Below the pieces are notes generated by a model, which saw only the letters and a list, made by a program, of their open reading frames with translations, did not search any database and had not been told where the DNA came from. From Streptomyces aureocirculatus (GTDB lineage Bacteria; Actinomycetota; Actinomycetes; Streptomycetales; Streptomycetaceae): 64,000 nt of DNA. Both the position numbers and the translations under genes were made by a program. The stretch is from contig NZ_JOAP01000005.1 of the NCBI RefSeq assembly GCF_000720475.1, positions 62,001-126,000 on the forward strand, written 5' to 3'. Each line of letters starts with the position of its first letter. Position 1 is the stretch's first letter. Of the stretch, positions 17,347-26,377 are shown one piece after another.

Positions 17347-17865
17347 TCACGTCTCCTGTCCCGAGCGGAGCCCGAGGCCCGCGCGCAGCCCCTCGGACCG
17401 GGCGAGCCGCTCCAGTGCGTCCAGGGCCGCACGGGCGGCCCGCGCGGCGGCCGGGTCCGTGGTGGGCAGGGAGCTCGCCGCGAACTCGTCCTCGTCCAGG
17501 CGCAGGACCGTGCAGCCGTCCGCGGAACACCACAGGTCGAGGTCCAGGTCCTCCACCGTCACCACGGCGCCCGCGCGCACGGCGGGCCGGGTCACGTCGC
17601 AGTACCAGCCCTTGAGGGTGCCGTCGGCGGCGTGGACCTCCTTGACCGCGTACCAGCGGTCGCGCCAGAAGTGCTCGACGAACACATCGCCGGGCTCGAA
17701 CCGGACGAAACCGAAGTCCCGCACGCCCGCGCCCGCCCAAGGCGCCCGCACGGTGACGCGGGTGCCGTCGTCAGCGAGCAGTTGGGCCGGGTAGCGGATC
17801 TTCGTGCGGCCCGCCTTGCGGAGGTGGACCTCCACCTCGGCGGGCTCAGCCGAGGGTACGGACAT
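17347..17865 (-). CDS. DUF402 domain protein
   Basis: A 172-residue protein. ATG 17865 is preferred because GGAGG lies 6 bp upstream, and it overlaps the end of the upstream acetyltransferase gene by 20 bp. 'VHLRKAGRTKIRYPAQLLADDG', 'VFVEHFWRDRWYAVKEVHAADGTLKGWYCDVTRPA' and 'VTVEDLDLDLWCSADGCTVLRLDEDEF' match the DUF402/FomD-like fold, which in characterised members is a nucleotide diphosphate hydrolase with acidic metal ligands (here the D-L-D-L-D cluster). It is cytosolic. The natural substrate is unknown. Confidence 0.82.
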   Translation of the reverse strand: MSVPSAEPAEVEVHLRKAGRTKIRYPAQLLADDGTRVTVRAPWAGAGVRDFGFVRFEPGDVFVEHFWRDRWYAVKEVHAADGTLKGWYCDVTRPAVRAGAVVTVEDLDLDLWCSADGCTVLRLDEDEFAASSLPTTDPAAARAARAALDALERLARSEGLRAGLGLRSGQET

Positions 17866-18778
17866 GACGTACCTCCGTGTCACAGATCTCGTAGCCGAAC
17901 CACTTGTTGATCGCGAGCATCGGGCCGTTCTCCGCGTCGTTGCCGGTGAACGCCGCCGTGCAGCCCGCGGCCCGGGCCCGGTGCAGCGAGTCGTTCTTGG
18001 CGAGCTTGGCGAGGCCGCGGCCGCGGTGGGCGCGCGCCGTGCCGGTCATGCCGCTGGCGTAGCGGAACGCGTCGTCCGTGCGGGCCAGGGTGAACGCCGC
18101 GGGGCGCCCTTCGACCAGCACGACGGTGGTCAGCTCGCGGTCGACGAGGGGATGCTGCCAGGTCTCGGCCAGCCAGTGTTCGTAGTCCGTGAACTCGGCC
18201 GCCACATCGCTCGGTTCGTCCGCCACGGTCTCCGCGTCCAGCTCGAACAGCGGGCGCGGGTCGGCCGCGAAGTCGGCGCCCGTTCGCAGTTCCACGCCGG
18301 CCGGGACCAACTGCCGGGGCGGCAGTTCGCCGCCGGCCAGGTCCAGCCTGAGGAAGTGCGCGGACCGGCTCGCGCGGTAGCCGCGGCGGGCGGCGAACGC
18401 CAGGTTCTCCGGGGCGTCCAGGACCCAGGAGTACAGTGCCGTCGCACCCTTGCCCGCCAGGTGCTCCTCCGCCGTGCGCACGAGCAGCGAGCCCGCGCCG
18501 CGGCCGCGGTGCTCGGGGTGGACATAGACGTTCGCGAAGCCCTGCCCCGGCTCGGGGCTGTCGTACGCGATGCCGACCTGCGCGGTACCGACCGGTTCGC
18601 CGCCGGACTCCGCGAGCAACTGGAGGTAGTGCGCGTCCGGATGGGCGTGCGCCGCGTCGAACGCCACGGAGGCGGAGGTCGCCAGCATGGCGGGCACACA
18701 GGCGCGGCGGATCGCCGCGAACGCGGAGGCGTCCGCCGGGCCGGTGGGGCGCAGGGCGCGGACCAGTACTTCTGTCAT
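17846..18778 (-). CDS. Tandem-domain GNAT acetyltransferase
   Basis: A 310-residue protein with two GNAT domains. The first has 'GFANVYVHPEHRGRGAGSLLVRTAEEHLAGKGAT' with the acetyl-CoA loop R-G-R-G-A (about residues 93-97). The second has 'ASGMTGTARAHRGRGLAKLAKNDSLHRARAAG' and 'ENGPMLAINKWFGYEI'. Two-domain GNATs of this kind in Streptomyces include mycothiol-synthase-like proteins and many of unknown acceptor. Only small hydrophobic patches are present and no signal peptide. It is divergent from the GntR gene with 74 bp between starts. Confidence 0.85.
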   Translation of the reverse strand: MTEVLVRALRPTGPADASAFAAIRRACVPAMLATSASVAFDAAHAHPDAHYLQLLAESGGEPVGTAQVGIAYDSPEPGQGFANVYVHPEHRGRGAGSLLVRTAEEHLAGKGATALYSWVLDAPENLAFAARRGYRASRSAHFLRLDLAGGELPPRQLVPAGVELRTGADFAADPRPLFELDAETVADEPSDVAAEFTDYEHWLAETWQHPLVDRELTTVVLVEGRPAAFTLARTDDAFRYASGMTGTARAHRGRGLAKLAKNDSLHRARAAGCTAAFTGNDAENGPMLAINKWFGYEICDTEVRHVRTLG

Positions 18779-18840
18779 GGCCTGGACCGTACGCGGGAGC
18801 GCTCGGGGGGCGCCTCTCCTTTTTCTCCCGGGGGGTACGG

Positions 18841-18853
18841 GACAATCGCTGCG
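18841..18853 (+). promoter_or_regulatory. Possible leaderless promoter of the GntR gene
   Basis: GACAAT (18841-18846) fits a -10 hexamer and lies 6 bp before GTG 18853. No ribosome-binding site is seen before that GTG, so transcription may start at the initiation codon. Confidence 0.4.
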
Positions 18854-19248
18854 TGACGTTGACGATCGTGCTGGACGAGGGTGCGGAGGGGCGGGCCGTG
18901 GCCGCGCCCTACGAGCAGGTGCGGGAGCAGATCGCCGCGCAGGCGCGGAGCGGGAGTCTGCCCGTGGGGTACAAGTTGCCCACGGTGCGGGGGCTCGCCC
19001 AGACGCTGGGGCTCGCCGCGAATACCGTCGCCAAGGCGTACCGGGCCCTCGAGGAGGACGGGGTCATCGAGACGCGGGGGCGGAACGGGACGTTCGTGGC
19101 CGCGGCGGGGGACGCCGCCGCGCGGGGCGCCGCCGGGGCAGCGCAGGGCTATGCCGAACGGGTCCGGCGCCTCGGACTCTCCGAACAGGACGCTCTGGCC
19201 GTGGCCCGGGACGCCCTGCGCGCGGCGTACGGGGGATCCGCCCCGTAA
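18853..19248 (+). CDS. Short GntR (YtrA-type) regulator
   Basis: A 131-residue protein. The winged helix is clear in 'PYEQVREQIAAQARSGSLPVGYKLPTVRGLAQTLGLAANTVAKAYRALEEDGVIETRGRNGTFV', typical of GntR regulators. The C-terminal part is only about 45 residues, so there is no large effector domain, as in the YtrA subgroup that often controls ABC transporters. No transporter is adjacent here. Start GTG 18853 follows from the domain position. The stop codon TAA is the first element of the dispersed intergenic repeat downstream. Confidence 0.85.
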   Translation: MTLTIVLDEGAEGRAVAAPYEQVREQIAAQARSGSLPVGYKLPTVRGLAQTLGLAANTVAKAYRALEEDGVIETRGRNGTFVAAAGDAAARGAAGAAQGYAERVRRLGLSEQDALAVARDALRAAYGGSAP

Positions 19249-19427
19249 GGGGCGCGGGGAACTGCGCGCGCAACCCCCACCGGCCCGCAGGCAACACTCA
19301 CGGGGCTCCGCCCCTGGCCCCCGTATCGGCGCTCCGCGCCTCGTCCTCAAACGCCGGACGGGCTGGGGTTCCTGGCCCGCGGGCAACACTCACGGGGCGC
19401 CTCGTCCTCAAACGCCGGACGGGCTGG
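19248..19427. repeat. Dispersed Streptomyces intergenic repeat, copy 2 with a partial tandem duplicate
   Basis: GGGGCGCGGGGAACTGCGCG, CGGGGCTCCGCCCCTGG, GGCGCTCCGCGCCTCG and ACGCCGGACGGGCTGG (to 19366) repeat the modules of 6649-6763. A second shorter copy (about 19375-19427) repeats GGGCAACACTCACGGGGC and CTCAAACGCCGGACGGGCTGG but lacks the middle hairpin. Confidence 0.82.
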
Positions 19428-19443
19428 AATCCCGCAGCGGGAG

Positions 19444-20538
19444 CTACAGGTACAGCCCCGCGTCGGCCCCGTCCCGGGCGGAGGGAAGGGACGTGGGGGA
19501 GGACCCCCGCCGGAGGGCGTACAGCTCGGCCAGGGTCGCGCCCTCACGAGGGAGCCCCTCCGTCGTGCCGAGCCAGTCGGCAGACTCCGCGGGGGTGAGC
19601 GGCCCCACCTCGATACGAGCGAGACACCGTCCGGGACGCACGACCGCCGGGTGCAACCGCTCCAGGTCCTCGTTGGTGGTGACACCGACGAGGACATTGC
19701 GGCCCTGCCCGAGCAGCCCGTCCGTGAGGTTGAGCAGCCGGGAGAGCGCCTGCCCCGCCGTGTGCTTGGCCTCGCCGCGGATCAGCTCGTCGCAGTCCTC
19801 TAGGAGCAGCAGCCGCCAGCGGCCCTTCGCGGTGCCGTCGTCCTCACCGATGGCGATGTCCATCAGATAGCCGACGTCGGTGAAGAGGCGCTCGGGGTCC
19901 AGGACGCAGTCCACCTGGCACCAGTCGCGCCAGGACCGGGCGAGCGTGCGCAGCGCCGACGTCTTGCCGGTGCCCGGCGGGCCGTGGAGCAGAAGGAGCC
20001 GTCCTGAGATGTCCTCCGGCGTGGTCTTCATCAGCTTGTCCATGGCCCCGGCCACCGGCGCGGTGTAGTTCTCCCGCACCTCGGCCCACGTGCCCGCCGA
20101 GATCTGCCGCGTCGTGCGGTGCGGACCGCGCCGCGGCGATACGTACCAGAACCCCATGGTCACGTTCTCCGGCTGCGGCTCGGGCTCGTCCTGCGCGCCG
20201 TCCGTGGCCTCCTTGAGGATCTTCTCGGCCAGCTCGGCGGTGGCGGCCGTCACCGTGACGTCCGCGCCGCGGTTCCAGCGGGACACCAGCAGCGTCCAGC
20301 CGTCACCCTGGGCGAGCGTGGCGCTGCGGTCGTCGTCACGGGCGGCCCGCAACACCGTCGCGCCCGGCGGGAGCAGCGCGGACCCCGGTTTGACGCGGTC
20401 GATGTTGGCGCTGTGCGAGTACGGCTGCTCGCCCGTCGCGAAGCGGCCGAGGAACAGCGCGTCCACGACGTCCGCCGGAGAGTCGCTGTCGTCGACGTTG
20501 AGCCGGATCGGCAAGGCGTCCTGAGGGTTCGCAGACAT
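19444..20538 (-). CDS. AAA+ ATPase with DUF5925 N-terminal domain
   Basis: A 364-residue protein. ATG 20538 begins MSANPQDALPIRLNVDD. An N-terminal region of about 150 residues (DUF5925-like, 'PSHSANIDRVKPGSALLPPGATVLRAARDDD'-type) precedes an AAA module: Walker A GPPGTGKTSA (about 192-201), Walker B RLLLLEDCDE (about 245-254), a sensor segment 'NVLVGVTTNEDLERLHPAVVRPGRCLARIEV' with Asn and Arg fingers. AAA ATPases of this shape remodel or unfold protein partners, and the partner here is unknown. The family is widespread in Streptomyces and has no established function. Confidence 0.85.
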   Translation of the reverse strand: MSANPQDALPIRLNVDDSDSPADVVDALFLGRFATGEQPYSHSANIDRVKPGSALLPPGATVLRAARDDDRSATLAQGDGWTLLVSRWNRGADVTVTAATAELAEKILKEATDGAQDEPEPQPENVTMGFWYVSPRRGPHRTTRQISAGTWAEVRENYTAPVAGAMDKLMKTTPEDISGRLLLLHGPPGTGKTSALRTLARSWRDWCQVDCVLDPERLFTDVGYLMDIAIGEDDGTAKGRWRLLLLEDCDELIRGEAKHTAGQALSRLLNLTDGLLGQGRNVLVGVTTNEDLERLHPAVVRPGRCLARIEVGPLTPAESADWLGTTEGLPREGATLAELYALRRGSSPTSLPSARDGADAGLYL

Positions 20539-20714
20539 GCCGCCATGATCCGTCACGCATGCGCCCTCGTGCACGCGGTTTCCCCAGTGCGCCGCCGCGT
20601 ACCGGCGTGCACGCCGCACGGGGGCGGATGTCCGCAACCCGTGCCCTCACCCATGCCGGGCGTGTCGAGTGGAACCGGCCCCAGCGCGAAGACACGCCGC
20701 TACCCTGGCCCTTG

Positions 20715-22133
20715 ATGCGACGGCATGGGTGGAGTTCGGATGCGCGGCGGTGGCGTCTCGCCGCCCTCATCGGTATTGGTCTGGCCGCTCTGGCCCTGGT
20801 CGTGACCGTGCTCAACGTCCCCGAGCAGAACCGGGGCAGCACGGCCGGCACCACTCCGGACGGCGACAAGGTGTACGGCACCCCCGCCATGCCTCCCGGC
20901 GACCCGGACCCGGAGGTCGGCTGGGGCTTCACGCACACGCAGTACAGCGCCGACGACGGCGAGGACGCGGCGGTCGGCCGCGCCAAGCGCCTCCTCGCCG
21001 ACCAGCGGCGCCCGCTGCCGCAGATCCAGCACCTCATGGGCTGGGGCGCGGGCAACCCCGAGCCGGTCAAGGGGCGTTACGACTTCGAGGCGATGGACCA
21101 GCGCATCGACTTCATCCGGGCCACCAAGGGCGCGCCGGTCGTGACGCTGTGCTGCGCCCCGGACTGGATGAAGGGCGGCGAACCGGGCTCCGACAACACG
21201 GACTGGAGCCAGGAGTCCCTGGAGACCGCGCCCCGGCCCGAGCACTTCGACGACTTCGCCGCCCTGGCCGCGACCGTCGCGAAACGCTACCCCGACGTAC
21301 GGCACTTCCTCGTCTGGAACGAGTTCAAGGGCTTCTGGAACACCCCCGAGAACCGCTGGGACTACGAGGGCTACACCAAGTTCTACAACCTGGTGTACAA
21401 GGCCCTGAAGAAGGTCAACAAGGACATCATGGTGGGCGGCCCCTACCTCGTGATGGACAGCGTCCACCCGCGCCAGACCGAGAACGCCTCGGACGTCAAG
21501 GGGCCCTGGGGCCGCCTCAACAAGCCGTCCGTCGAGGCCTTCGACTACTGGAACAAGCACAAGGCGGGCGCCGACTTCGTGGTCGTGGACGGGGCCACGT
21601 ACACCGTCGACGACGAGCTGCTGCCCGACGAGTTCGGGGCCACGGACAAGTTGACCGCCGTCGGCCGCTGGGTGCGCGAGCGCACCGGAGGGCTGCCGCT
21701 GTGGTGGGCCGAGTACTACGTGGAGCTGGGCGACAGCGAGGACAACCGCGACGACTGGAGCGAGCCGCGCCGCGTCGCCGTACACGCCTCCGGCCTGATG
21801 GCGATGGCCCGCGGCGGCGCGACCAGCGCCTTCTACTGGAACCCGCAGAAGCGGGGCGAGAAGTGCGCGGGCTGCCTGTGGACCGCGACCCAGCTCCCCG
21901 ACGGCGGCCGCGAACTGCCCATGCTGCGCACACTCGCCCGCTTCTCCCACGCCTTCCCGCCCGGCACCCGCTACGAGAAGGTGTCCGTCGCGGGCGACGC
22001 GTCGAACGTCCGCGTCCTCGCCGATGACGAGACGGTCCTGGTGGTGAACACCCAGGACCGGAAGATCAGCGCCGAGGTCGACGGTGAACGGTTCGCCATG
22101 GCCGCGTACGAAGTGAAGTGGCTCACCCGCTGA
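20715..22133 (+). CDS. Membrane-anchored GH39-like glycoside hydrolase
   Basis: A 472-residue protein with an N-terminal signal anchor ('RWRLAALIGIGLAALALVVTVL', residues 13-34) followed by an extracytoplasmic (beta/alpha)8-barrel of the clan GH-A type: 'WGFTHTQYSADDGEDAAVGRAKRLL', 'PLPQIQHLMGWGAGNP', the acid/base segment 'RHFLVWNEFKGFWNTP' (Asn-Glu) and a later 'GLPLWWAEYYVE' with the probable nucleophile Glu. Such enzymes cleave xylosidic, mannosidic or related glycans. It converges with the polysaccharide biosynthesis operon and may trim or release its product at the cell surface. GH39 assignment is from overall pattern; a related clan A family is possible. Confidence 0.75.
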   Translation: MRRHGWSSDARRWRLAALIGIGLAALALVVTVLNVPEQNRGSTAGTTPDGDKVYGTPAMPPGDPDPEVGWGFTHTQYSADDGEDAAVGRAKRLLADQRRPLPQIQHLMGWGAGNPEPVKGRYDFEAMDQRIDFIRATKGAPVVTLCCAPDWMKGGEPGSDNTDWSQESLETAPRPEHFDDFAALAATVAKRYPDVRHFLVWNEFKGFWNTPENRWDYEGYTKFYNLVYKALKKVNKDIMVGGPYLVMDSVHPRQTENASDVKGPWGRLNKPSVEAFDYWNKHKAGADFVVVDGATYTVDDELLPDEFGATDKLTAVGRWVRERTGGLPLWWAEYYVELGDSEDNRDDWSEPRRVAVHASGLMAMARGGATSAFYWNPQKRGEKCAGCLWTATQLPDGGRELPMLRTLARFSHAFPPGTRYEKVSVAGDASNVRVLADDETVLVVNTQDRKISAEVDGERFAMAAYEVKWLTR

Positions 22134-22141
22134 GCCGCCCG

Positions 22142-25100
22142 CTACGCCATCGTCAGGAACCGCTGGATCAGCGACGCGAGGAACACCGCGAGCAGCGGCA
22201 GCGAGAACCAGAAGCTGCTCTGCAGCCAGCGCTGCTGCCCCACGCTGGGCGCCGCCGCCACCCGTACGACCTCCCGCACCGAGAGGAGCGCGATCAGCGC
22301 GAGCACGGCGAGGCCGCCCACCACCGACCACGGGGTCCACGTCACCTTCGGCCCGACCGCGCCCGGTTCGGCCTTCGCGACGGGGGTCTCGGGCTGCGAG
22401 CGCAGCGCGTACAGCATCGAGTCGGCGTTGCCGTACACCTTCTTCAGCTCCGTGCGCTTGTCGAGGGAGCGGGCGAGACGGGTGTCCCAGTTGTCCGGAT
22501 AGCCGGTGTCCATCTGGAGATAGACGGTCTGACTGCGGTTGATCATGAGGTACGAGTTCGGGCCCGCGTCCTTGAGCGCCTTCACCAGGCTCGACACCAG
22601 GGCCGGGTCCACGGGCGCAAGGGTGGGTACGTACTCGACCTTCTCGGCGTCCTGCTTGCCCCAGGGGATCGCGGGCGTGACGTTGTTGACGGTGTCGTTG
22701 CTCATCCACAGCAGCCGTACCGTCGGGTCGTCGTGCGCGTACACGTACTCCATGGCGGCGACCTCGCCGGTCCTGACCCGCTCGAAGGGCTCGTTGCCCC
22801 AGCGCGCCACCAGGAAGCCGCCGACGAGGACGAGTCCGGCGAGCAGCGCGGCCAGCGGTGCGCGGCTCCCCCTGTCGCGGTCGCGCTCCCCGGCCGTGAC
22901 ACCCGTACGCGGGAACAGCGCGAGCCCGGCGAGCAGCGCGGCACCCGGCAGCGCGAACATGAACACGCGCAGCGCCATCTCGCCGCCGTAGCTCTGCATG
23001 CCGAAGCCGAGGAACGGCACGAAGGTGAGGACGAGGAGCGACACCTCGCGGTACTTGTACCCGCGCCTGCGCCACCAGCCCCAGCAGGCGAGCGCCATCA
23101 CCGAACCCGCGAGCGCCACCCGGACGTACAGGACCAGCTTGTGCGTCTCGCTGCCGCCCTCGATGCGCCCCGACACCGACGACGACACATTGCCGCCGAC
23201 CCCGCCGACCCCGCCGAACAGCTCGCTGAAGTGCCCCGACCAGTAGGGCTCCGCGAAGAAGCCGAGCCACACGGCGACCAGGACACCGCACAGCAGCGGC
23301 ATGCCGCGCAGTTCGCAGCGGCGCACCAGGACCAGGACCGTGAGGACGCCGAGCATCACGAACGGCGTGAGCTGGTGGGCGGGCACCGTGCCCGCGAACA
23401 GGCCCAGCAGGACGAGAAGGAGCACCGCCTGCTGGCGGCGGTCGGTGGGCTCGACCTCGGCCTCGCCGGGCCGCCACTTCGTCCAGACCACGCGCGGCGC
23501 GCGGAACCACACGAGCAGGACGGCCACGAAGGCGATGTACAGGAGATACGTGAAGCCCTGCGGCGAGAAGTAGTCCTGGCCGACCCAGCCGCTCAGGACG
23601 AAGATCCACAGGCCCGCCCACTTGGCGCGCCAGCTCGCCCGCAGGGAGCGGGTGAGCAGCAGCATCGGTACCAGGTAGAGCAGTTGGATCGCCGTCGGCC
23701 ACCAGCGGATGACCTCGGTCATGTCCGAGACGCCGCACGCCTTCGCGATGAATGTGGCGGCGGCGAAGAAGCCGGGCCAGCTCCAGCGCGCGTCCAGGTC
23801 GGGCACCGCCGTGCCGGTCCGGTCGATGTACTCGAGGAAGCCCAGGTGCTGCCAGGCCGTCGCGAACCGCGGCTCCGTCTCGATGACGGCCGGGAGCGCG
23901 TGCAAAGACACGACGGTGGCGACCAGGGTCAGCAGGAGCAGCCGCCGGTGCGGGCGCTCCTGCCACAGCAGCGTCGCGAACACGCCCACGAGGAGCGCGG
24001 CCCCGAGGAGCGTGGGCAGCGGCAGCACGGAGACGAGGCCGAGCCCGCCCATGCGGTCGAGGTCCCGCTCGCCGAGCCCGGACACCGGCAGCCAGTACAG
24101 GCCGAGGGCCGCGACGAGGAGTGCGCCGAGGACGAGGGGGCGACGCCGTGCCGCCCGGTCCGCTCCCGGACGCGGCGTGGCACCCGTCCGGGGCGGGGAC
24201 GCGGCGGCCGGGGTCGCGCGGACCGCGGGGGTTCCCTGTGCTGCAGGGGGAGTGGTGGGGGCCGCCGGTGTGGGTTTGGCTCCGCGGGTGCCGAGTGCCT
24301 GCGGGGGCACGGCGGCCGGCGGAGCCATCGGGTTCACCACGGTCGGCCAGGGTTCCTTCGCCGGTGGCTTCGCGGCGCCCGATCCGTTCAGACCGCCCAG
24401 ACCGCCGAGGCCGTCCACGTCGCTCAGGCCGTCCAGCGCGTCCAGCGTGTTCGGTCCTTCCACCACTCCTTCTTCGGTTTCTGTTCCTGTTCCTGTTCCT
24501 GTTCCTGTTTCTGCTTCTCTTTCTGTTGCTGCGTCTGCCGCCGCTCGGGCTGTCTCGCCCGCCGCGTCGTGAACGTCGGCCTCGGCGGGCCCGGCCCCCG
24601 CCTTGCTGAGCACCACCCCGCGCTTGCCGGGTCGGGCGGCGGGCGGCGCGTCCTCGACCGCTTCGTCCTCGACCGCCTTGTCCTCGACCACCTCGGCCGC
24701 CTTGTCCGAGGAGGGCGTCGTGAGCGCCGACCTGACCGCCCACGTCGGCCGGTGTCCTGTCATCGAGTTGTCCCCCTCGCCCGCCCCCGCGGGCCCCCGT
24801 GCCGTCAGACCCGGACGTACGTCCGGACGCCGCTCCTGATGGTCCAGGTCGATCTGGACCGCCAGTTGCAGTGTGTCGGAGTCGAGGGACTCGCGCAGCG
24901 CCCACGCGGGCCCGTGCCGCCGCCGGTCCGGGTGCTGCGGATGCTCCTGACCGGCTTCGGCGGGCGCCGTGCGCGGCGCGGGGGAGCCCGGGGCGCCCAG
25001 ATCCGCCAGGTCGCCGTCCGGTGCCGCGCGCTCTCCCGGTGCCGTCCGCGTGATCGCGTACAGCTTGGGCGCCGCGATCGCCACGATCAGCGCCAGGCTG

Positions 25101-26377
25101 GAGATCTCCGCGACGCCCGCGCCCGCCAGCCCCATCCGCGGCAGGAGCAGCAGCGTCAGACCGAGCACCAGGACGCACAGCAGTCCCTGCAGCCAGGCGA
25201 GTCCGGAGGTGCGGCTCTGGGCGCGCAGGACGGCGAAGTACGTCTCCATGACGACCCGCAGCACCGCGCCCACCGCGAACCAGCGCAGCAGCCCGGTCGC
25301 CGCCTCCGAGTAGCCGGAGCCGAAGACGTGCAGGATGTACGGCGCGCCGACGAAGAGGATCGCGCACACCGGAAGCATGATCCGGGCCATCCGGCGCAGC
25401 GCGGCCCGGGTGTTGGCGGCGAGCCGGGCCGGGTCGTGGGCGCCCTCCACGGTCAGGGACGCGCCCATGTTGATGGCGAGCAGGTTCGTGGTGCCGCCGA
25501 TGGTCGTGGCGATGTAGAAGTACGCGTTGTCCTCGGAGCTCACCTGGGCGGCCACGATCACCGGTACGAGGTACACCACGGCCAGCGAGCACAGCGAACC
25601 GGTGTAGTCGCCCGCGAGGAAGCGCCATATCTCGCGCATCGAGGGCGGCCGTGTGCGGCCCTCGGTGGCCTCGACATGGCGTGGCACGAGCCGCCGGAAC
25701 ACCAGCCAGCCGAGCGGTATCACCGAGAAGGCGATCGCGGCCACCCACGACACGAAGACCCCGGCCGTGGGTATGGCCGCCGCGACGACGATCAGGAGCA
25801 CCAGCTTCACGACCGAGAACACCGTGTTGCCCGCCGGCACCCACAGCGCGTTGCGCAGCCCGGTGAGCACGCCGTCCTGGAGCGTCAGGAGCGACCACGC
25901 GATCACCGCGGCGACGAAGCCGACACCGGCGAGCGGGCCGTGCAGGAAACGGTAGGACGACCCCCACAGGTCCAGGGTGAACAGGAAGGCGAGTGCCGCG
26001 AGGCCGACGACGACGGAACTTCCCGCGTAGGTACGGAAGATGAGCTTCCCGGTGGCACGGCCCGCCACCGGGATGAAACGGGCGAGCGCGCCCATGAGGG
26101 TGACGGCGGTGATGCCCGCGAGGAGCTTCATCGCCGCGATGGCCGCCGACCCCTGGCCGACCGCCGACTCCGAGTAGTACCGGGCGGCGGCCAGCCAGAA
26201 GCCGAGGCCGAGCAGGCCGGAGATGCCGGTGTTGAGCATGAGCGCGTAGGCGTTGCGGAAGAGCGGAGTGCTGCCCCCGCCCCTCCGCGCTCCGGGCAGC
26301 CGCAGGCGTCGCGCCCCGCCGTCCCGCGCATCGGTTCCTGTGACCTCTGCCGCTGCGGTGGTCTTCGTGTCAGACAC
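22142..26377 (-). CDS. Wzx/MATE-type flippase fused in frame to a polytopic glycosyltransferase-like membrane protein
   Basis: One uninterrupted 1411-codon frame. GTG 26377 overlaps the deacetylase stop. Residues about 20-470 form a 12-14-helix oligosaccharide flippase ('LFRNAYALMLNTGISGLLGLGFWLAAARYYSESAVGQG', 'TTIGGTTNLLAINMGASLTVEGA', 'GSGYSEAATGLLRWFAVGAVLRVVMETYFA'). A disordered Pro/Ala/Glu-rich linker of about 250 residues with a TG repeat follows. The last ~650 residues have about 12 helices, 'VIETEPRFATAWQHLGFLEYIDRTGTAVPDLDARWSWPGFFAAA' and 'NVTPAIPWGKQDAEKVEYVP', resembling GT-C-type membrane proteins. An internal ATG at 24763 (873 aa) with a GAGGGGG sequence could allow separate translation of the second half. 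It is predicted to export and extend a lipid-linked glycan. Confidence 0.8.
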   Translation of the reverse strand: MSDTKTTAAAEVTGTDARDGGARRLRLPGARRGGGSTPLFRNAYALMLNTGISGLLGLGFWLAAARYYSESAVGQGSAAIAAMKLLAGITAVTLMGALARFIPVAGRATGKLIFRTYAGSSVVVGLAALAFLFTLDLWGSSYRFLHGPLAGVGFVAAVIAWSLLTLQDGVLTGLRNALWVPAGNTVFSVVKLVLLIVVAAAIPTAGVFVSWVAAIAFSVIPLGWLVFRRLVPRHVEATEGRTRPPSMREIWRFLAGDYTGSLCSLAVVYLVPVIVAAQVSSEDNAYFYIATTIGGTTNLLAINMGASLTVEGAHDPARLAANTRAALRRMARIMLPVCAILFVGAPYILHVFGSGYSEAATGLLRWFAVGAVLRVVMETYFAVLRAQSRTSGLAWLQGLLCVLVLGLTLLLLPRMGLAGAGVAEISSLALIVAIAAPKLYAITRTAPGERAAPDGDLADLGAPGSPAPRTAPAEAGQEHPQHPDRRRHGPAWALRESLDSDTLQLAVQIDLDHQERRPDVRPGLTARGPAGAGEGDNSMTGHRPTWAVRSALTTPSSDKAAEVVEDKAVEDEAVEDAPPAARPGKRGVVLSKAGAGPAEADVHDAAGETARAAADAATEREAETGTGTGTGTETEEGVVEGPNTLDALDGLSDVDGLGGLGGLNGSGAAKPPAKEPWPTVVNPMAPPAAVPPQALGTRGAKPTPAAPTTPPAAQGTPAVRATPAAASPPRTGATPRPGADRAARRRPLVLGALLVAALGLYWLPVSGLGERDLDRMGGLGLVSVLPLPTLLGAALLVGVFATLLWQERPHRRLLLLTLVATVVSLHALPAVIETEPRFATAWQHLGFLEYIDRTGTAVPDLDARWSWPGFFAAATFIAKACGVSDMTEVIRWWPTAIQLLYLVPMLLLTRSLRASWRAKWAGLWIFVLSGWVGQDYFSPQGFTYLLYIAFVAVLLVWFRAPRVVWTKWRPGEAEVEPTDRRQQAVLLLVLLGLFAGTVPAHQLTPFVMLGVLTVLVLVRRCELRGMPLLCGVLVAVWLGFFAEPYWSGHFSELFGGVGGVGGNVSSSVSGRIEGGSETHKLVLYVRVALAGSVMALACWGWWRRRGYKYREVSLLVLTFVPFLGFGMQSYGGEMALRVFMFALPGAALLAGLALFPRTGVTAGERDRDRGSRAPLAALLAGLVLVGGFLVARWGNEPFERVRTGEVAAMEYVYAHDDPTVRLLWMSNDTVNNVTPAIPWGKQDAEKVEYVPTLAPVDPALVSSLVKALKDAGPNSYLMINRSQTVYLQMDTGYPDNWDTRLARSLDKRTELKKVYGNADSMLYALRSQPETPVAKAEPGAVGPKVTWTPWSVVGGLAVLALIALLSVREVVRVAAAPSVGQQRWLQSSFWFSLPLLAVFLASLIQRFLTMA
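24481..24528. repeat. CTGTTC hexanucleotide tract in the fusion linker
   Basis: Four perfect CTGTTC hexamers followed by four degenerate ones encode alternating Thr-Gly and then Thr-Glu on the minus strand. The unit is a multiple of three, so length change would keep the frame. Confidence 0.85.
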
